Source: Amyelois transitella
Taxonomy: Eukaryota > Arthropoda > Insecta > Lepidoptera > Pyralidae
Direction: 5' to 3'
DNA length: 64,000 nucleotides
NCBI RefSeq assembly: GCF_032362555.1
Contig: NC_083510.1
Coordinates: 7,033,501-7,097,500, forward strand
The translations under genes and the position numbers were made by a program. The notes under the pieces are model-generated. The model ran no database searches. It had not been told where the DNA came from and saw nothing but the letters and a program-made list of their open reading frames with translations. Positions 36,901 through 47,844 of this stretch are shown piece by piece (within the stretch, counting starts at the first letter, position 1; each line of letters begins with the position of its first letter).

Positions 36901-39900
36901 TCAAGTCAGGGTGATAACAGTCAGACCGACCTAGTCCTTAGTCTTGGAGATAGTAAAACCTTTGTGTTGTTACTCCAAACGAAGGTGTAACCCCAAGTAA
37001 GGTATATGAAGGGGTTGACTCCCTTTGTTGTTGTGGGTTAATTGGATAGGCATAGTGTTGAGTGTGCATGCACCTTGACCTTGTCTTGTGCAGCCTTAGA
37101 TCCTGCCTTGCTTCAAACGAGGTCAAACGCACGCAAATTACAAAAAATGTTCGTAATACATTTGAATTAGTTAGTAAACGTGTAATCTATAAAATCTGGG
37201 ATGCCGCTTTTTTTCATATTATATATTGATACCTATTATACGAGTCAATCGCCCCGGCATCGGTATCTGAGCAAATCCACGTTCATTGCGTGTTTCACGG
37301 CATAATATTTATTTTTAAGAGTTACACTAAAGATATCGAATTTTCCACAAATGAAACCGTGAGTTGCGTAATGGCTTCTATAAAAATCGGTAGCGTTTTA
37401 TTTCTTGCAAAGTATTGTGACGTGTATTTTACGTTTAACAAAAGTTTGATTTTCTTATAAAGTTTATTATGATATACCGATCATAGGATATTACATCACT
37501 ACATAGTATAAAACAAAGTCGCTATTTTAGTCTGTTTGTCTGTATGCTTAAATCTTTAAAATTACGCAACAGATTTTGATGCGGTTTTTTGTAACAGGTA
37601 AAGTGATTCAAGCGGAAGGTTTTTATGTATAATTTTTTCCGAATTTTGCACCCGTGCGAAGCCGGGGCGGGTCGCTAGTAGTTAATAAAAATATCGAGTG
37701 TAGAAATACCGAGAATACAAGTGCCGTGTGGTTCCCGGCACTAATATAAAAAAAATAGGACCCCTCCATCTCGTCCCTATGGATGTCGTAAAAGGCGACT
37801 CAGGGATAGATTTATACACTTGGAATTCTTCTTTTAGGCGATGGGCTAGCAATTTAATTTTATCATTAAGCCAAACAGCTGAACGTGGCCTTTTTTCAAG
37901 ACTGTTGGCTCTGTCCATCCCGCAAGGAATATAGACGTGATTTTATTTATGGCTATATGTAATAAAAAGAGCTTTTTCCTTTTCTTCAGAGGGTATATAG
38001 GAAAATCTGGAAGAAAAAAATTAAATCATTTACTAAATAGCATGCCAATAAATAAGAGGTATTTTTTTGAGCATGACGAAATGCACCTCCAATGCAGTTG
38101 CATGAAATAATTTCATAGTTCAAGTGCGCCGTTTGGAAGGTCGTATCTTGTTGCAGCGAACGTGAAAGTTCAGAACGGCATTAAAATTATCATTTCTATT
38201 ATTAATGAACAATGACTTTGCAGCAATTACCCCAGTGGTACCGGCCAATCGCGTGTCTAAACGACGAGCAATGGTTTTACTTTTGTTTTTCAACTGTGGT
38301 CTCAGGGTTTCCAATGACGTTGCTTATTCAATGCTTATGTCACTCGTAAAGAAAGGTATTCGATAGAAGCGCAGTCTGTAACTAGGCCACATTTAATTGA
38401 AAATGTTTCATTGTTAAATTTGAAATTGATTTTATCCACAATTGTATAACACAATAAGTATTGTAAATATAATTTTGAATCATCATGAATAACTTATCCC
38501 TACACTTTTATATAAAACGCCGATATAAATCGATTTTCCTACCCTCAAACTGTTCCTCTACAATTCCCTAAACGTATTATGGAATTTATTAACTTTTACA
38601 ACCAAGATTTAGGGAGCGAATTCAGGGAGTCATGACGTGACCCCTCCCTTTTAAATCAGCCGGTTCACCATTGATGTTACATTACTTTGAATTGCAACGT
38701 AATTCCGTCGGCGGAATACAAAAAGCTCACGAAAATTGTAATCGTCATTAGATTTGGAACGAGTTTTTCTACCGGTGGAATTATCTTTGTAAATGGGTAA
38801 CTTTTTGGGGATTTTTTAACCTTTCCTCTTCTATTGTGGTCTGTATTCGTATCATAGGGGTTCCTTTATGCTCCTTTCTCATAATTGATAAAAAAAGTCT
38901 TAGATAACAAGTGGGCTTCCACGCTGCATTTTAAGCACCTGAATGTTTAGTTTAAAGTAAATGTAAGTTTAGGTTGTACTTCTATGTGCCCGTCAAGTGT
39001 CATTTCAGCGAGCTTAGCCAGTGGGCAATGTTGGTTATTAATTTTTTTCTTGTTATTATTACCTCATTCCCAATATCATCACACTTAAACACTAAGCGAT
39101 GCTCTCGCCTTAGCTGCTGAGCAAACACAACTTTGATATTCAGAAATCACGACTGATCAGACGGAGGATTTTCGACTGAGACAAAATGGCGTAGATTTTT
39201 AACCGCACCGCTTAACTAACTCGGCTACCCTAATTCCCAAATATAAGAAAATCATGATGCCGAAATGTAATAACTTTCACTGATATGATAATCTTACAAC
39301 TAAATTAACTGCTCGCTGTATTTTAGTAAATGCTTAAAGTTCATTGTAAAAACGTTCAAATACGGTGTAATGACCTACATTTCATGCTTCGTTACACGTG
39401 TGTACGATTTATGTGACATGTTCGCAAAGTACAAATGTGAATATCGTCGTTCATGAGTTGCGTGTTGCTATTCTCTAGTCATATTTCGACACGAGAGCGG
39501 ACGATTTGCGTCGAACGATTCAACTTTTACGATGGGATCGGTGTTTGTAAGTAAAGTTGTATCGACGATAACTGTTTCTAAAAACAATGTCTACTTATAA
39601 ATTTCCATGTCTATTGCATGCCTTTAGAATAATAGGATTATACCCACAGACCGGTACTGTCCTGGATACCGAGGAAAATATGGTCGTTTATTTGAATTCG
39701 ATCATTAATTAAATAATTTTGTAAGGTATTAATTTAACAAATGCGTTTAAAGTATTATCAATCAGTCAACCATGACTTTTATACAGGAAACTTTTATGTG
39801 GGTGTAAAACAAACATTTGTTTGTCACTCTTTCAATCACTGACAAACTTTTTTATCGGCTCCTATATTTGGAAGCCAACACTGAGCATGCAGCAAGACAA

Positions 39901-42900
39901 AAAAGTTTCAGTGTGCATAATTTTTTTTAGATAAACCGTGTCGTATTGTTCCGTGCACTTTAGAACAGGATCACTCCAAATCTTGCCCATGGGTAAAGTA
40001 AAAGGCGACTAATGGGAAAGCTAATAAACTTGAGGTTCTTCTTATAGGCGATGGGCTAGTACAACCTGTCACTATTTCAATCCCAATTCTATCGTACTCC
40101 GCAAGGGATAAAGAGGTGGCAAAATATACATATAAATGCAAATAACTTATTCATATTAATGTTCTATTTTCAGCCCCCCCTGTTTCCACTTGCCCCTGGA
40201 GTACGCCAAGTTGGTGTCGGAATGCTCCCGCCTCCGCCGCACCGAGGAGGACTCTGGCTCCAACGTGGTCTGGATCCACAAGCCGGTTGCGCAAAGCCAG
40301 GGTCGGGGAATTTTTCTCTTCAGGGTAATTATTTATTTATTTACTTGCCCACTGTTCTTACATGGAAAGCGGAAAATCACGTAGAATGGGTACCTATACG
40401 TAATGGGTAAATACGTGGGAATTCCGGTATTTTAATTCTCTCTTAGACCACACAGTAGTTTGGGTTGTGCATTACTATGTCCATCAATTAGATTAAGAAA
40501 TTTACATACATTACATATAATCACTTCGATATCTCTTGCGGGGTAGACAGAGCAAACAGTCTTGTAAAGACTGATACGCCAGGTTCAGCTATTTGGCTTT
40601 AAGATAGAATTGAGATTCAAATAGTGACAAGAAGAAGAAATTTACATCGTGACATATATAAATATCTACATAATTTATTACTTTATTTATTTATTTATTT
40701 ATCTGGTTCATTTCATCTCACTAGACTCAAATCAATGGCCTTCTTACTGAATGGTCTTCTTCAGGCAATCCTTCCCGTATACCGAAAACCCGCGAAATCT
40801 ACTTTAAAGCATTAATCAAGGTAAAATGATGTTTTCTTGTCTCACAAACCATTTTTACGTTGCAGAGCATCTGCGAAATGCGTTGTGGGAGTTCCGCAGT
40901 GGTCCAGCGGTACATAGAGCGGCCGCTGCTCATAGCGGGGTACAAGTTCGATCTCAGGCTGTATGTGTGCGTGCCCGGGTACCGTCCGCTTACTGCCTAT
41001 CTCTATGCTGAGGGACTGGCCAGATTTGGTGAGTTGTCTTTTGTCGGTGTCATGGTTATCGCGAAAGGTAGAAGAATAATTCTAGATTATATTATTTATT
41101 TTTATTAGATTAGATTCTATAATAATTCTAGAAGAAATTCTACCTTTAGCGATAACCACGATACCGATATCTACGTACATTTTCTATATCCTTATCCTAC
41201 AAGATTGTTGACAGAGACTTATGGATGTGGATGAAGGTAAAGAAGTATGCAGGAATCGTGGCAAGTGGAAAGATGTAGTCTCTGCTTACTCTTTCGGGGA
41301 AGAACGTGGTTTTATGTATGTGTGAACCAATTTTACAATTTGGTTACCTATGAAATATTTGTTTATCTTGGCCAAAACATCTATTGACAATATTCTGATG
41401 TTGGTATATGTCGTACGTGTACTATAACTGTGTGTCTAATATAACTTTTGCGACAAAGTGACAGGGAGTTAAAGTCATAATTGTTTTGTTTTCAGGGACG
41501 GATAAATACACACTGTCGGATATTCACAACCCATACAGACATCTGACAAATTCGTCTCTGAATAAAAGTGGGCCAAGATACGCTGAATGCAAGGACAGAA
41601 TAGGAAGCGGTGAGTTTTCTAAATTTTTCAAAGCTTATTTTTTTCCCTTGTAACAACAGAAGATAAATGCCTTTTTTGCTTAAAATTTATGAAAATTGCT
41701 TAAAATAAATCCTGATTCTGAAGCAATTGATACCAGGATCTCCATTTCTACGTATCTATTAAACTTATATTGTTCTAAGATCGCAATTCACTATACTATG
41801 AAACAATTAAATAAGGTGTACTGGTTAATTCTTTTATTAATTTTGCCTCCGCTTCGCCTTCGCCCGCTTTTATTTGTTTCGCCTCTACTATACCACTTTT
41901 GGGAAAAGATCTAGTCTTGGGGTCCATTCTCAAATTCCTATGATAATAAGTATGTAAATAACTTTATTAGTAGTCTTTTATATTATAGGAAATATTTGTC
42001 TGTTTATTCAAGGATGTAAATGGACCCTGAAGCAAGTTAGAAGAGCGTTAACTGGTCGGTGGGGCGCAGCGGAATGGCTGGTCTGGCAGCGGATCAGAGC
42101 TTTGGTGACTCTGACCCTGCTGGCCCAGGCCACGGGCACCCCTCCGGCGAGGAACTGCTTCGAATTCTACGGGTTCGATGTCCTGCTCGATGACTGTTTG
42201 AAGCCATGGTTGCTTGAGGTGAGATAAGACGAAAGTTTCTTCTATTGTACTGGGAATTGTCCAAATTCAGAAATGCAGTATTCCATACATACTATTGATG
42301 CTTTCTGCAGAAATACTGTTTTCTGAACTAAACAGTCTTACAATCTATGATATGTTATACTCGTACATTACGATCACCATATGTCGACAAGGATAATCTG
42401 TATGTCAACTGAGAGCATCCATTTAACATGCTTCCTGCAGCACGGGATTATCTATTTCATCACATTATGATAATTCTAACCTGATATTGACCTATTAAAA
42501 CAACGAAACCATGTCGTATCTCAGCCGTTAGAATCCCTTTGCCGGACAAAGGCCCCCCAATGTTTTTTTCTGCTTTGACTCGGAGGTTATCTTTTGCATT
42601 TAGTCAATTTATATGTGAACGAATATTCCAGGTGAACCTGTCTCCAGCTTTGGCTGCGGACTGCGAAGCTGATGTGACCGTGAAGCAACCCATGCTGCAC
42701 GAGCTGTTTGACCTCCTCGGGCTTCCGATGAGGCATACGGGACTCGCCCTGCTGCGGGGGCAAAACCCTGCAAGAGGCAATAGGTAGGATAATGATTATG
42801 CATTTTTATAACCGGGCTGCTTATAAACCTCTCTGGGGTGCAGAATTTTTGGAATGGACGTGGTTGAAAATCTTAAGAACACAAAAAAAGCACTTTCATC

Positions 42901-45611
42901 TACTGCAAACAAAAAAAGTCAAAAACTATTATACTTTGATGAAATTTGTCACAGAGATAAAGTTTTAGACTGATTTCATTTCTTTCTAAAAATTTCTACC
43001 TGAACAAAGCCCTTAGCAAAAGTCTGGTATTTATTAATCATGAATTACACTTAACATAATAAAATCACGCATCTCGGAGGGGTAGACAGAGACAACACCT
43101 ATCCACTTGCCATGATTCCTGCATACTTTCTTCGATTCATCCACATGCTTAAGTCTCTTCATGCAACCGAAATACAACTTCATCATCAAACTTCCAAACA
43201 GTTTCAGTTCCGAAGACGAGAGTGGCGTGCCTCGTGCTCCCCCTCCCCCGCCGAAGTCGGGCAGCAGGTCTGCGTCCAGGACCGCTGGCGGACGCCGTAG
43301 ACGTAGGCCCATGCCAATACACTGCGTCACTATACAACCACCCATGCCTGATGATACGGTGAGTTCGCCATATTATATCATTACTCACCTGAGATACTGA
43401 CATAATATTGAGGTAAAAAATAATTATATGATAATGTAAGAGAACAAGTAAATCTGTGCAAGTGCAAGTTTTCATAATGGTCTGTCTGGTAACTGGTAGC
43501 TAAGAAAAAAATAAAGTGTGTGTCTTCCCATGTAAGTTGTAAAAGTCCATTAAAGTAAAGCCTTCTTAAATTGAGGTACTTCTTGTATTCCAGGAAACAA
43601 CTGAAGATAGCAAAGAAGATAATACCGAATCAAAAACCTGTGCAGAAATACCATATGGCTCCGATGTCCAGTCAGTTCAGGTAACTAACAGCATGTTTAT
43701 ATCAACCAGAGAAGTATTCTTGATAGTAAATGTGTCCGAAATGTTTTGAGATGTCTAATGTTCTTCTTCTCCTAGCGATAATGTCGGTTACATCCTTACC
43801 TCTCTGGAGGAGCCTGTGGTCCACATGTCGATTTAGTCTATAAGCCTTTTAGCATTGGTGGTCGAATCGGTAAGGTACTCGGTTAAAATGCGTGTGGCGC
43901 AAAAGGCACACGTTCGAATCCCACCCGACCATGTACCAATGAATTTTTTTGAAGTTTTGTACATTAGTTTGAATACTTACCGATGCTCGTACGGTGAGGG
44001 AAAACATATATGCATATTCAGGCAATTAGATGTGTAACCATGATCGATCCAATCCTGGTTAGGTTAGGCAGCCTTTGCAGAGGAACCTCTGCAAAGGCTG
44101 CGGGGGTCGGACGGGAGTCTTTGTTTGAAAATCTCACTCACCTAATCTAAATTAATCAAAGGCATAACCCGGGCTCCTCTCCAGAGTGGTGAGGATGCAA
44201 CCGGAATTAAAGCTAGGAGGAAGAAGTAGTCCATAATCCATAATATATATATAAGCGTTTTGATTATGCACAGCAGTGTTGTTTGTGGTCAAACACTGGA
44301 TGCGTCTGAATTCCCCGATTGCTGAATCGTCACCTAGCCATAGTTGCTACATACGTAGCCTTCTCATGAAATGTTTATTTTACATCCAGTCGACATCAAG
44401 CGTTGTTACACCTCCGTCGGAGCCTGTAGACGAGCCGTGGCGCGGCGGGTACTCTTCAGCGGCGTCGCGCAGGAGAATGATGAGTGCCTGTTCCTGGGGC
44501 AACGGCGTGCAGTGGAACAAGGCCGTCGGACGCGTAGGCCAATGGGTGCGGATATACCCTCACACACTACCTAATGAGGACCAGGTAATTTTATATTGAA
44601 GACATCAAGTTTTTTTATAGGAAAATTAAAAAAAAATTTGATGATGGTATTAACTTAAAAAGGGCAAGAGCTGAATGCGAATAGTGGAAGACTGGGTAGA
44701 GTGGAAACGCCTATACTTAAAAACGGTTCACCTGTTATTGGGTATAGGCTTCTTCAAAGGCTGAAGAAAATGATTTTTTGGCGAATGTTCATAATTATAA
44801 AGTCATATCAACTTAAAAGTGTAGCGTACCGAAAAGTTTATTTTCATATAAACGTTAATAATTTTTATTTTTAGATACCAGTAGACGTTCGCGAAAGTGT
44901 AGCGCAAATTTCGAAATACCTTCGAGCGGCAAGGGAGGTGGTCCGCGAGGGCGGCCGGGATTTAAAGGTGTGACATAAATCGGTATAACATAAAACGATA
45001 GAAAAGCAATAGTAGTATCTTCATACCTTACTTTTGTGTTTAGAAAACTACTAGCGATAAAATCTTAAAACTGTCAAATAAATTTCAATATGAACACCCA
45101 TCGGTTGCGATTATATATAATTAGTAGCGGTAGCGATTATATATAATCGGTCAGTATATAATTCCGAATCCCATGGGTATGGTAAATTTTATAAATGGGA
45201 GTTTTAGAAACCTTTTGTTTGGCTCCTGAATTGGCTATATTAAAAGGTGAAATCCCTTCAGTGCTTTTGGATAATAACAATGATACTTTGCATTATTTTT
45301 ATAAAAAAATATTTGTTTGTTTGTTTGGAATAGCTTTTTTGCACATAAATTAACACAATTACTAGAAAAGGTAAATAGTTATAATAGAAATAAATTACTT
45401 GCAATGACTTATCCCAGGAAGGGAATTTTTTTTAATAACTTGAAGGGCATCTGTTTGCAATGGCCCTTAATAGTTTTTATGCAGTGTTAAACTATTTTTT
45501 TCCATATTTCAGGGACCACGCGACGCCGGCCGTGACATAGCTTTTGAAGCGGCTCTGCGCAAGAAACTTGATTTTGGGCAAGATATCGAAGTCTGGCTGC
45601 CACCCTTCTGA
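33993..45611 (+). CDS. TTLL2: Tubulin tyrosine ligase-like protein, TTLL2 type (probable polyglutamylase), about 577 aa, 13 coding exons
   Basis: Exons: 33993-34088, 34804-34926, 35280-35383, 40174-40324, 40866-41028, 41496-41609, 42013-42218, 42632-42783, 43208-43358, 43594-43680, 44390-44584, 44875-44967, 45513-45611. They join in phase to TGA at 45609-45611. ATP-grasp/TTL motifs in order: ERGW (36-39); NHIPKGGS..RKD; WIHKPVAQSQGRG (141-153) with the ATP-binding lysine; YKFDLRLYV (184-192); HLTNSSLNKSG (228-238); FEFYGFDVLLDD; and WLLE-VN (E319, N321), the metal-binding pair. Block order and wording fit TTLL2, predicted to add glutamates to tubulin tails in cilia and sperm. Residues about 370-577 form an extension outside the catalytic core, with RRRRRP near 404 and a C terminus ending IEVWLPPF. 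The start is provisional: an acceptor immediately precedes the first exon. Confidence 0.9.
34089..34803 (+). other. TTLL2-type gene intron 1
   Basis: 715 bp between phase-0 exons. Its centre holds the long perfect palindrome at 34470-34579; the rest is AT-rich. Confidence 0.8.
34470..34579. repeat. Long perfect palindrome (51-bp arms, 8-nt loop)
   Basis: Arms 34470-34520 and 34529-34579 are exact reverse complements over 51 bp with loop tgtagtaa. The left arm begins ggtatacaatatatgacc. A partial copy of the arm start (ggtatacaatt) lies just outside it at 34459-34469. It lacks target-site duplications of a standard transposon that I can identify. Confidence 0.97.
35040..35215 (+). repeat. Family S SINE, body and tail
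   Basis: It matches the body of the SINE at 22259-22513: ttctcggtcttggctgttaatc, gtatcgttgagttagtat, catctgtgtaatttg and a ttttatttatttt tail. The tRNA-like head is missing. It ends 65 bp before exon 3 of the TTLL2-type gene and contributes to the pyrimidine-rich approach to that acceptor. Confidence 0.75.
36826..37135 (+). repeat. SINE-like relic with B box
   Basis: tcaggttcgaatcctac at about 36872-36888 looks like a Pol III B box after a degraded A box region. The following gatgaagg-type block (atgaaggggttgactccctt) resembles the body of a tRNA-derived SINE. Only one copy is in the window, so the family is not confirmed here. Confidence 0.35.
37496..37678 (+). mobile_element. Helitron-like non-autonomous element, copy 2
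   Basis: 183 bp, TCACTACATAG...gggtcgCTAG, flanked by A (37495) and T (37679), as in copy 1. The two copies match along almost their whole length, differing mainly in the ataataacatttat/taattttttccg segment, so both are likely fairly young. It lies in the 4.8-kb intron of the TTLL2-type gene. Confidence 0.78.
37721..37960 (+). mobile_element. Family A element
   Basis: Begins with the complete gtgccgtgtggttcccggcac hairpin and runs to gacgtgattttatttatgg. An internal deletion removes the tagcaacctgtcactattt block, and the second hairpin has lost its left arm. Confidence 0.82.
39150..39232 (-). repeat. Possible tRNA-derived repeat relic
   Basis: The minus strand reads gggtagccgagttagttaag, resembling a Leu-type tRNA A-box region, then a degraded B box (cagtcgaaaatcctcc). 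No paired acceptor stem is seen, so it is not a tRNA gene. Confidence 0.3.
39938..40120 (+). repeat. Family A repeat close to a TTLL2-type acceptor
   Basis: A diverged copy with gtaaaaggcgactaatggga and ataggcgatgggctagtaca. The 3' hairpin region is deleted. It ends 54 bp before exon 4 of the gene. Confidence 0.75.
40503..40630 (-). repeat. Family A repeat, 3' part
   Basis: A reverse copy with the cttgcggggtagacagagc block, the intact cagtcttgtaaagactg hairpin and attgagattcaaatagtgac. It is truncated on the 5' side. It lies in intron 4 of the TTLL2-type gene. Confidence 0.8.
41045..41166. repeat. Inverted repeat beside a TTLL2-type donor
   Basis: 29-bp arms (41045-41073 and 41138-41166) pair with three mismatches, around a 64-bp loop that itself contains aataattctaga in both halves. 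It begins 16 bp after the exon 5 donor at 41029. Confidence 0.85.
41222..41325 (+). repeat. Family C repeat
   Basis: The best copy of the family: gatgtggatgaaggtaaaga, tcgtggcaagtggaaagatg, tctctgcttactctttcggg and a ttttatgtatgtgtg tail. Confidence 0.75.
43058..43146 (-). repeat. Family C repeat, inverted, just upstream of a TTLL2-type exon
   Basis: The reverse copy aatcacgcatctcggagggg, acctatccacttgccatgat, cctgcatactttcttcgatt ends about 60 bp before exon 9 (43208) of the gene. Confidence 0.75.
43761..43822 (-). repeat. Family B SINE, 3' end fragment
   Basis: ttcttcttctcctagcgata, then gttacatccttacctctctg, matches the reverse of the family B 3' end. A + strand full copy begins 30 bp downstream, giving a head-to-tail inverted pair. 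Confidence 0.6.
43853..44228 (+). mobile_element. tRNA-derived SINE (family B), full length
   Basis: The tRNA-like head carries an A box (tggtcgaatcggtaagg) and B box (acgttcgaatcccac). A body with cagcctttgcagaggaacc and ctctccagagtggtgaggat follows, and it ends aagctaggaggaagaagt. It is the only complete copy of this family in the window and lies in intron 10 of the TTLL2-type gene. Confidence 0.88.
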
Positions 45612-45644
45612 TGTGTTCATCATATATTTTAAGCTTAGTTAGTT

Positions 45645-45650
45645 AATAAA
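45645..45650 (+). terminator. Poly(A) signal of the TTLL2-type gene
   Basis: AATAAA lies 34 bp after the stop codon and is followed by a T-rich stretch, implying a very short 3' UTR. Confidence 0.7.
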
Positions 45651-46215
45651 TGCTTGCACAAGTCGAAGTTTGTATTTTTCTTACCGACTCCTCCATATCG
45701 AATCTACCAAAGTTCACCCATAACTATGATTTTCGGTGACATCACAGGGAACAGTAAAGTTGACTAAGATAAGTGCAAATTCCTTCATCTGCTGCTTCAT
45801 CCAAAATCGTATCGGATTATACTGAAATTCGATGCATGTTACTGAAAAAAAATAGATACGATACGTACCAAGTCGTCTTAATTTACTTACACACTGTCGG
45901 ACTTTTACACATTTAAAAGTCACTTTCCTCAGAAAATCCTACTTGTTCCTATCTTTTCCCCTCATCATCAACAAGGTAAAAGGGATGAAGAAGCCACACC
46001 ACAGAAGGACATTCTGGCTTGCTGTTCTCCCCCAATGGTCACACAGCAACACACTGTTCCGAGCGGCGATTTCAAGGGTCCTCGTGCACTCTTTATTTTG
46101 ATCGTTTTGATACCTTAATAATGATCGCCAACTTTTGTGAGAAGACGGCACCAGAGCAGAAAGAAAGGAAATCAAAAAAATTATGGAGCTGTTGTATCCC
46201 AATACAATATTGGGC

Positions 46216-46424
46216 AGGTCCCGGCACTGTGAGTTCTTTCCCTTGTATACCGTAAAGGTGACTTCGAAAACAAGCGTATTTATCTCCCTAAAGCTTCCAC
46301 GCTAGTATGGTAACTAATAAAAAACTTGGTGTGTTACTATCGAAACCTTTTATCATTAAGTCGTCCAGCTGAGCAACTAATATGTTGGCTCTATGAACCC
46401 CGTGAAAGGTAAAAATGTGATGTG
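46216..46424 (+). repeat. Highly decayed family A copy
   Basis: Only islands match: cggcactg, ttctttccc, gtaaaggtgac, ttatcattaag and gttggctctatgaaccccgtg, in the right order and spacing. Confidence 0.45.
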
Positions 46425-47567
46425 AGTAAATTTAAATTGATCAAAGTACTAAATACGGAGTTCCATTTATGTAAAGAATATCCCGAAACACTTCGTGTTT
46501 TCATTTGTTAGTTTTTTTCATAGAACTTTTACGTGAGTAACTCTACTGTAACAATGGGTGTTTGAGAGAGAAAAACAAGGTAACTAGGTTTCCACAAACT
46601 TTTTGAGTAAATTTAAATACGCAAAATGCTTTGTACAGCACATTTCACATTGTAGTGGCTGACTGAAAATACAATGTTATTTTAGCATGTGTTGTTTAAA
46701 TAATACGAAGGCTTTACGCTTTTAAAGGATCGAGATGGTGATAGATGCATTTAGGATAGATACATTTTTCCAGTAGTATACCCAATCTTGATTCAAACAT
46801 AATGGTAAGTTATCATGATTTATGTTAATGCATCTATGAATGCATGTATTCGATAAGTAGTTATTAAAAATCATCCCCATCATACATTTTCTTTTACTCT
46901 AATATTATAGCCTCATGCATGAAAAGACACGTGGAACCACTTGGTCGATTACCGTAACAATATTAACAAATATTCAAAATGAATTTTTAATTTAGGAAAT
47001 CCACTGACACGAAAGCTTGTTCCATTCCGGCCTCAATCTGTTTCATTTCACAATAACCTATCTCAGGATAGACGAACTGCATGCATCTATATTACCGTGA
47101 AATGAGTCTACAAACGGAGCCACATCGTTACCGCACCAGGCATTTCGGATTTCACACATCGCAAATGATATGTTGCGCTCGTTAGGCGGTTACGTAGCTG
47201 GTTGCAGGACGGTGTCACTACTACTGATACCTGTTTGTGAGTTCTCGAACGAAATTCATTTCTTTATTCGAGTCTTAAATCAATCGTTTGCCTCGTTTCG
47301 ATTTTGTTACGAACAAGATGCTGGGCAAGTAGGACAAGACAAGAGGTGAGACAACATTAGTACGTCTTATTAAAGAATATCACTTTCATCTGATGTTAAA
47401 TATTAGAAAAAATCTTGCTGGTACTGGCTGCTGGTGTTCAAAGTTGAGCCCCTCTGATTTTAGCTTACCGTATGAGCGGTAACTTTACTCATCTTCTATC
47501 ATAATATGCTGTAAATATTTTACTTTCCAGTTGTACTAGAATACATTTGCAAAGAAAACTTGCTGCA

Positions 47568-47642
47568 ATGGCCACATTATCTGTGGCGATGGCCTTAGTT
47601 TTAGCTCTAATCGCTGCTGGACAAAAAGAAACAGTAAACTGA
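47568..47642 (+). other. Small open frame resembling a signal peptide
   Basis: ATG at 47568 encodes MATLSVAMALVLALIAAGQK and four further residues before TGA at 47640-47642. A ttactttccag acceptor ends at 47530, and a gtaaac donor-like site lies at 47630. It may be the first coding exon of an unrecognised secreted protein, or chance. Confidence 0.2.
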
Positions 47643-47844
47643 TTGCGGCACATAGTGGCCAAATGCGCTAAAAACTTTTCTAGAGAACACTGCTTCAGTT
47701 TAATTGTATCAAATGATGTATAAAGACTAAAAAATCTATTAAGTACAGTAGGCTTATTCTCGTATAAGTGAATCATTTCTGTTCTGCCTTAAAAAAATCT
47801 TTCACTTTAACAAAAACCTTTATATCATATCTGAACTGTAAAAC

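Larger units (their letters stand above)
35384..40173 (+). other. TTLL2-type gene intron 3 (4.8 kb)
   Basis: The longest intron of the gene, between the exons coding YDF and SPPCF. It holds a SINE-like relic, a Helitron-like element, two family A copies, a tRNA-like relic and a GC-richer patch at 39440-39546. A segment at 35590-35790 is open for 64 codons but unrecognised. No missing catalytic exon is needed, because the flanking blocks are adjacent in the family as I remember it. Confidence 0.75.
45651..47844 (+). other. Intergenic sequence after the TTLL2-type gene
   Basis: No supported gene. It contains a decayed family A copy at 46216-46424, a GC-richer patch at about 47030-47350, and a possible small signal-peptide exon at 47568. 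Open frames near 45939-46255 on both strands show no family resemblance. Confidence 0.5.

Noticed and set aside
42609..42803. 64-codon minus-strand frame
   Set aside because: Shadow of TTLL2-type exon 8, whose + strand translation contains the conserved VNLSPAL motif.
43149..43475. 108-codon minus-strand frame over TTLL2-type exon 9
   Set aside because: Antisense shadow of a GC-rich exon; the + strand frame joins in phase with exons 8 and 10.
45939..46255. Overlapping open frames suggesting a transposase or reverse transcriptase piece
   Set aside because: Neither strand shows a recognisable domain motif, and a decayed family A repeat overlaps the right end; composition alone is not enough.
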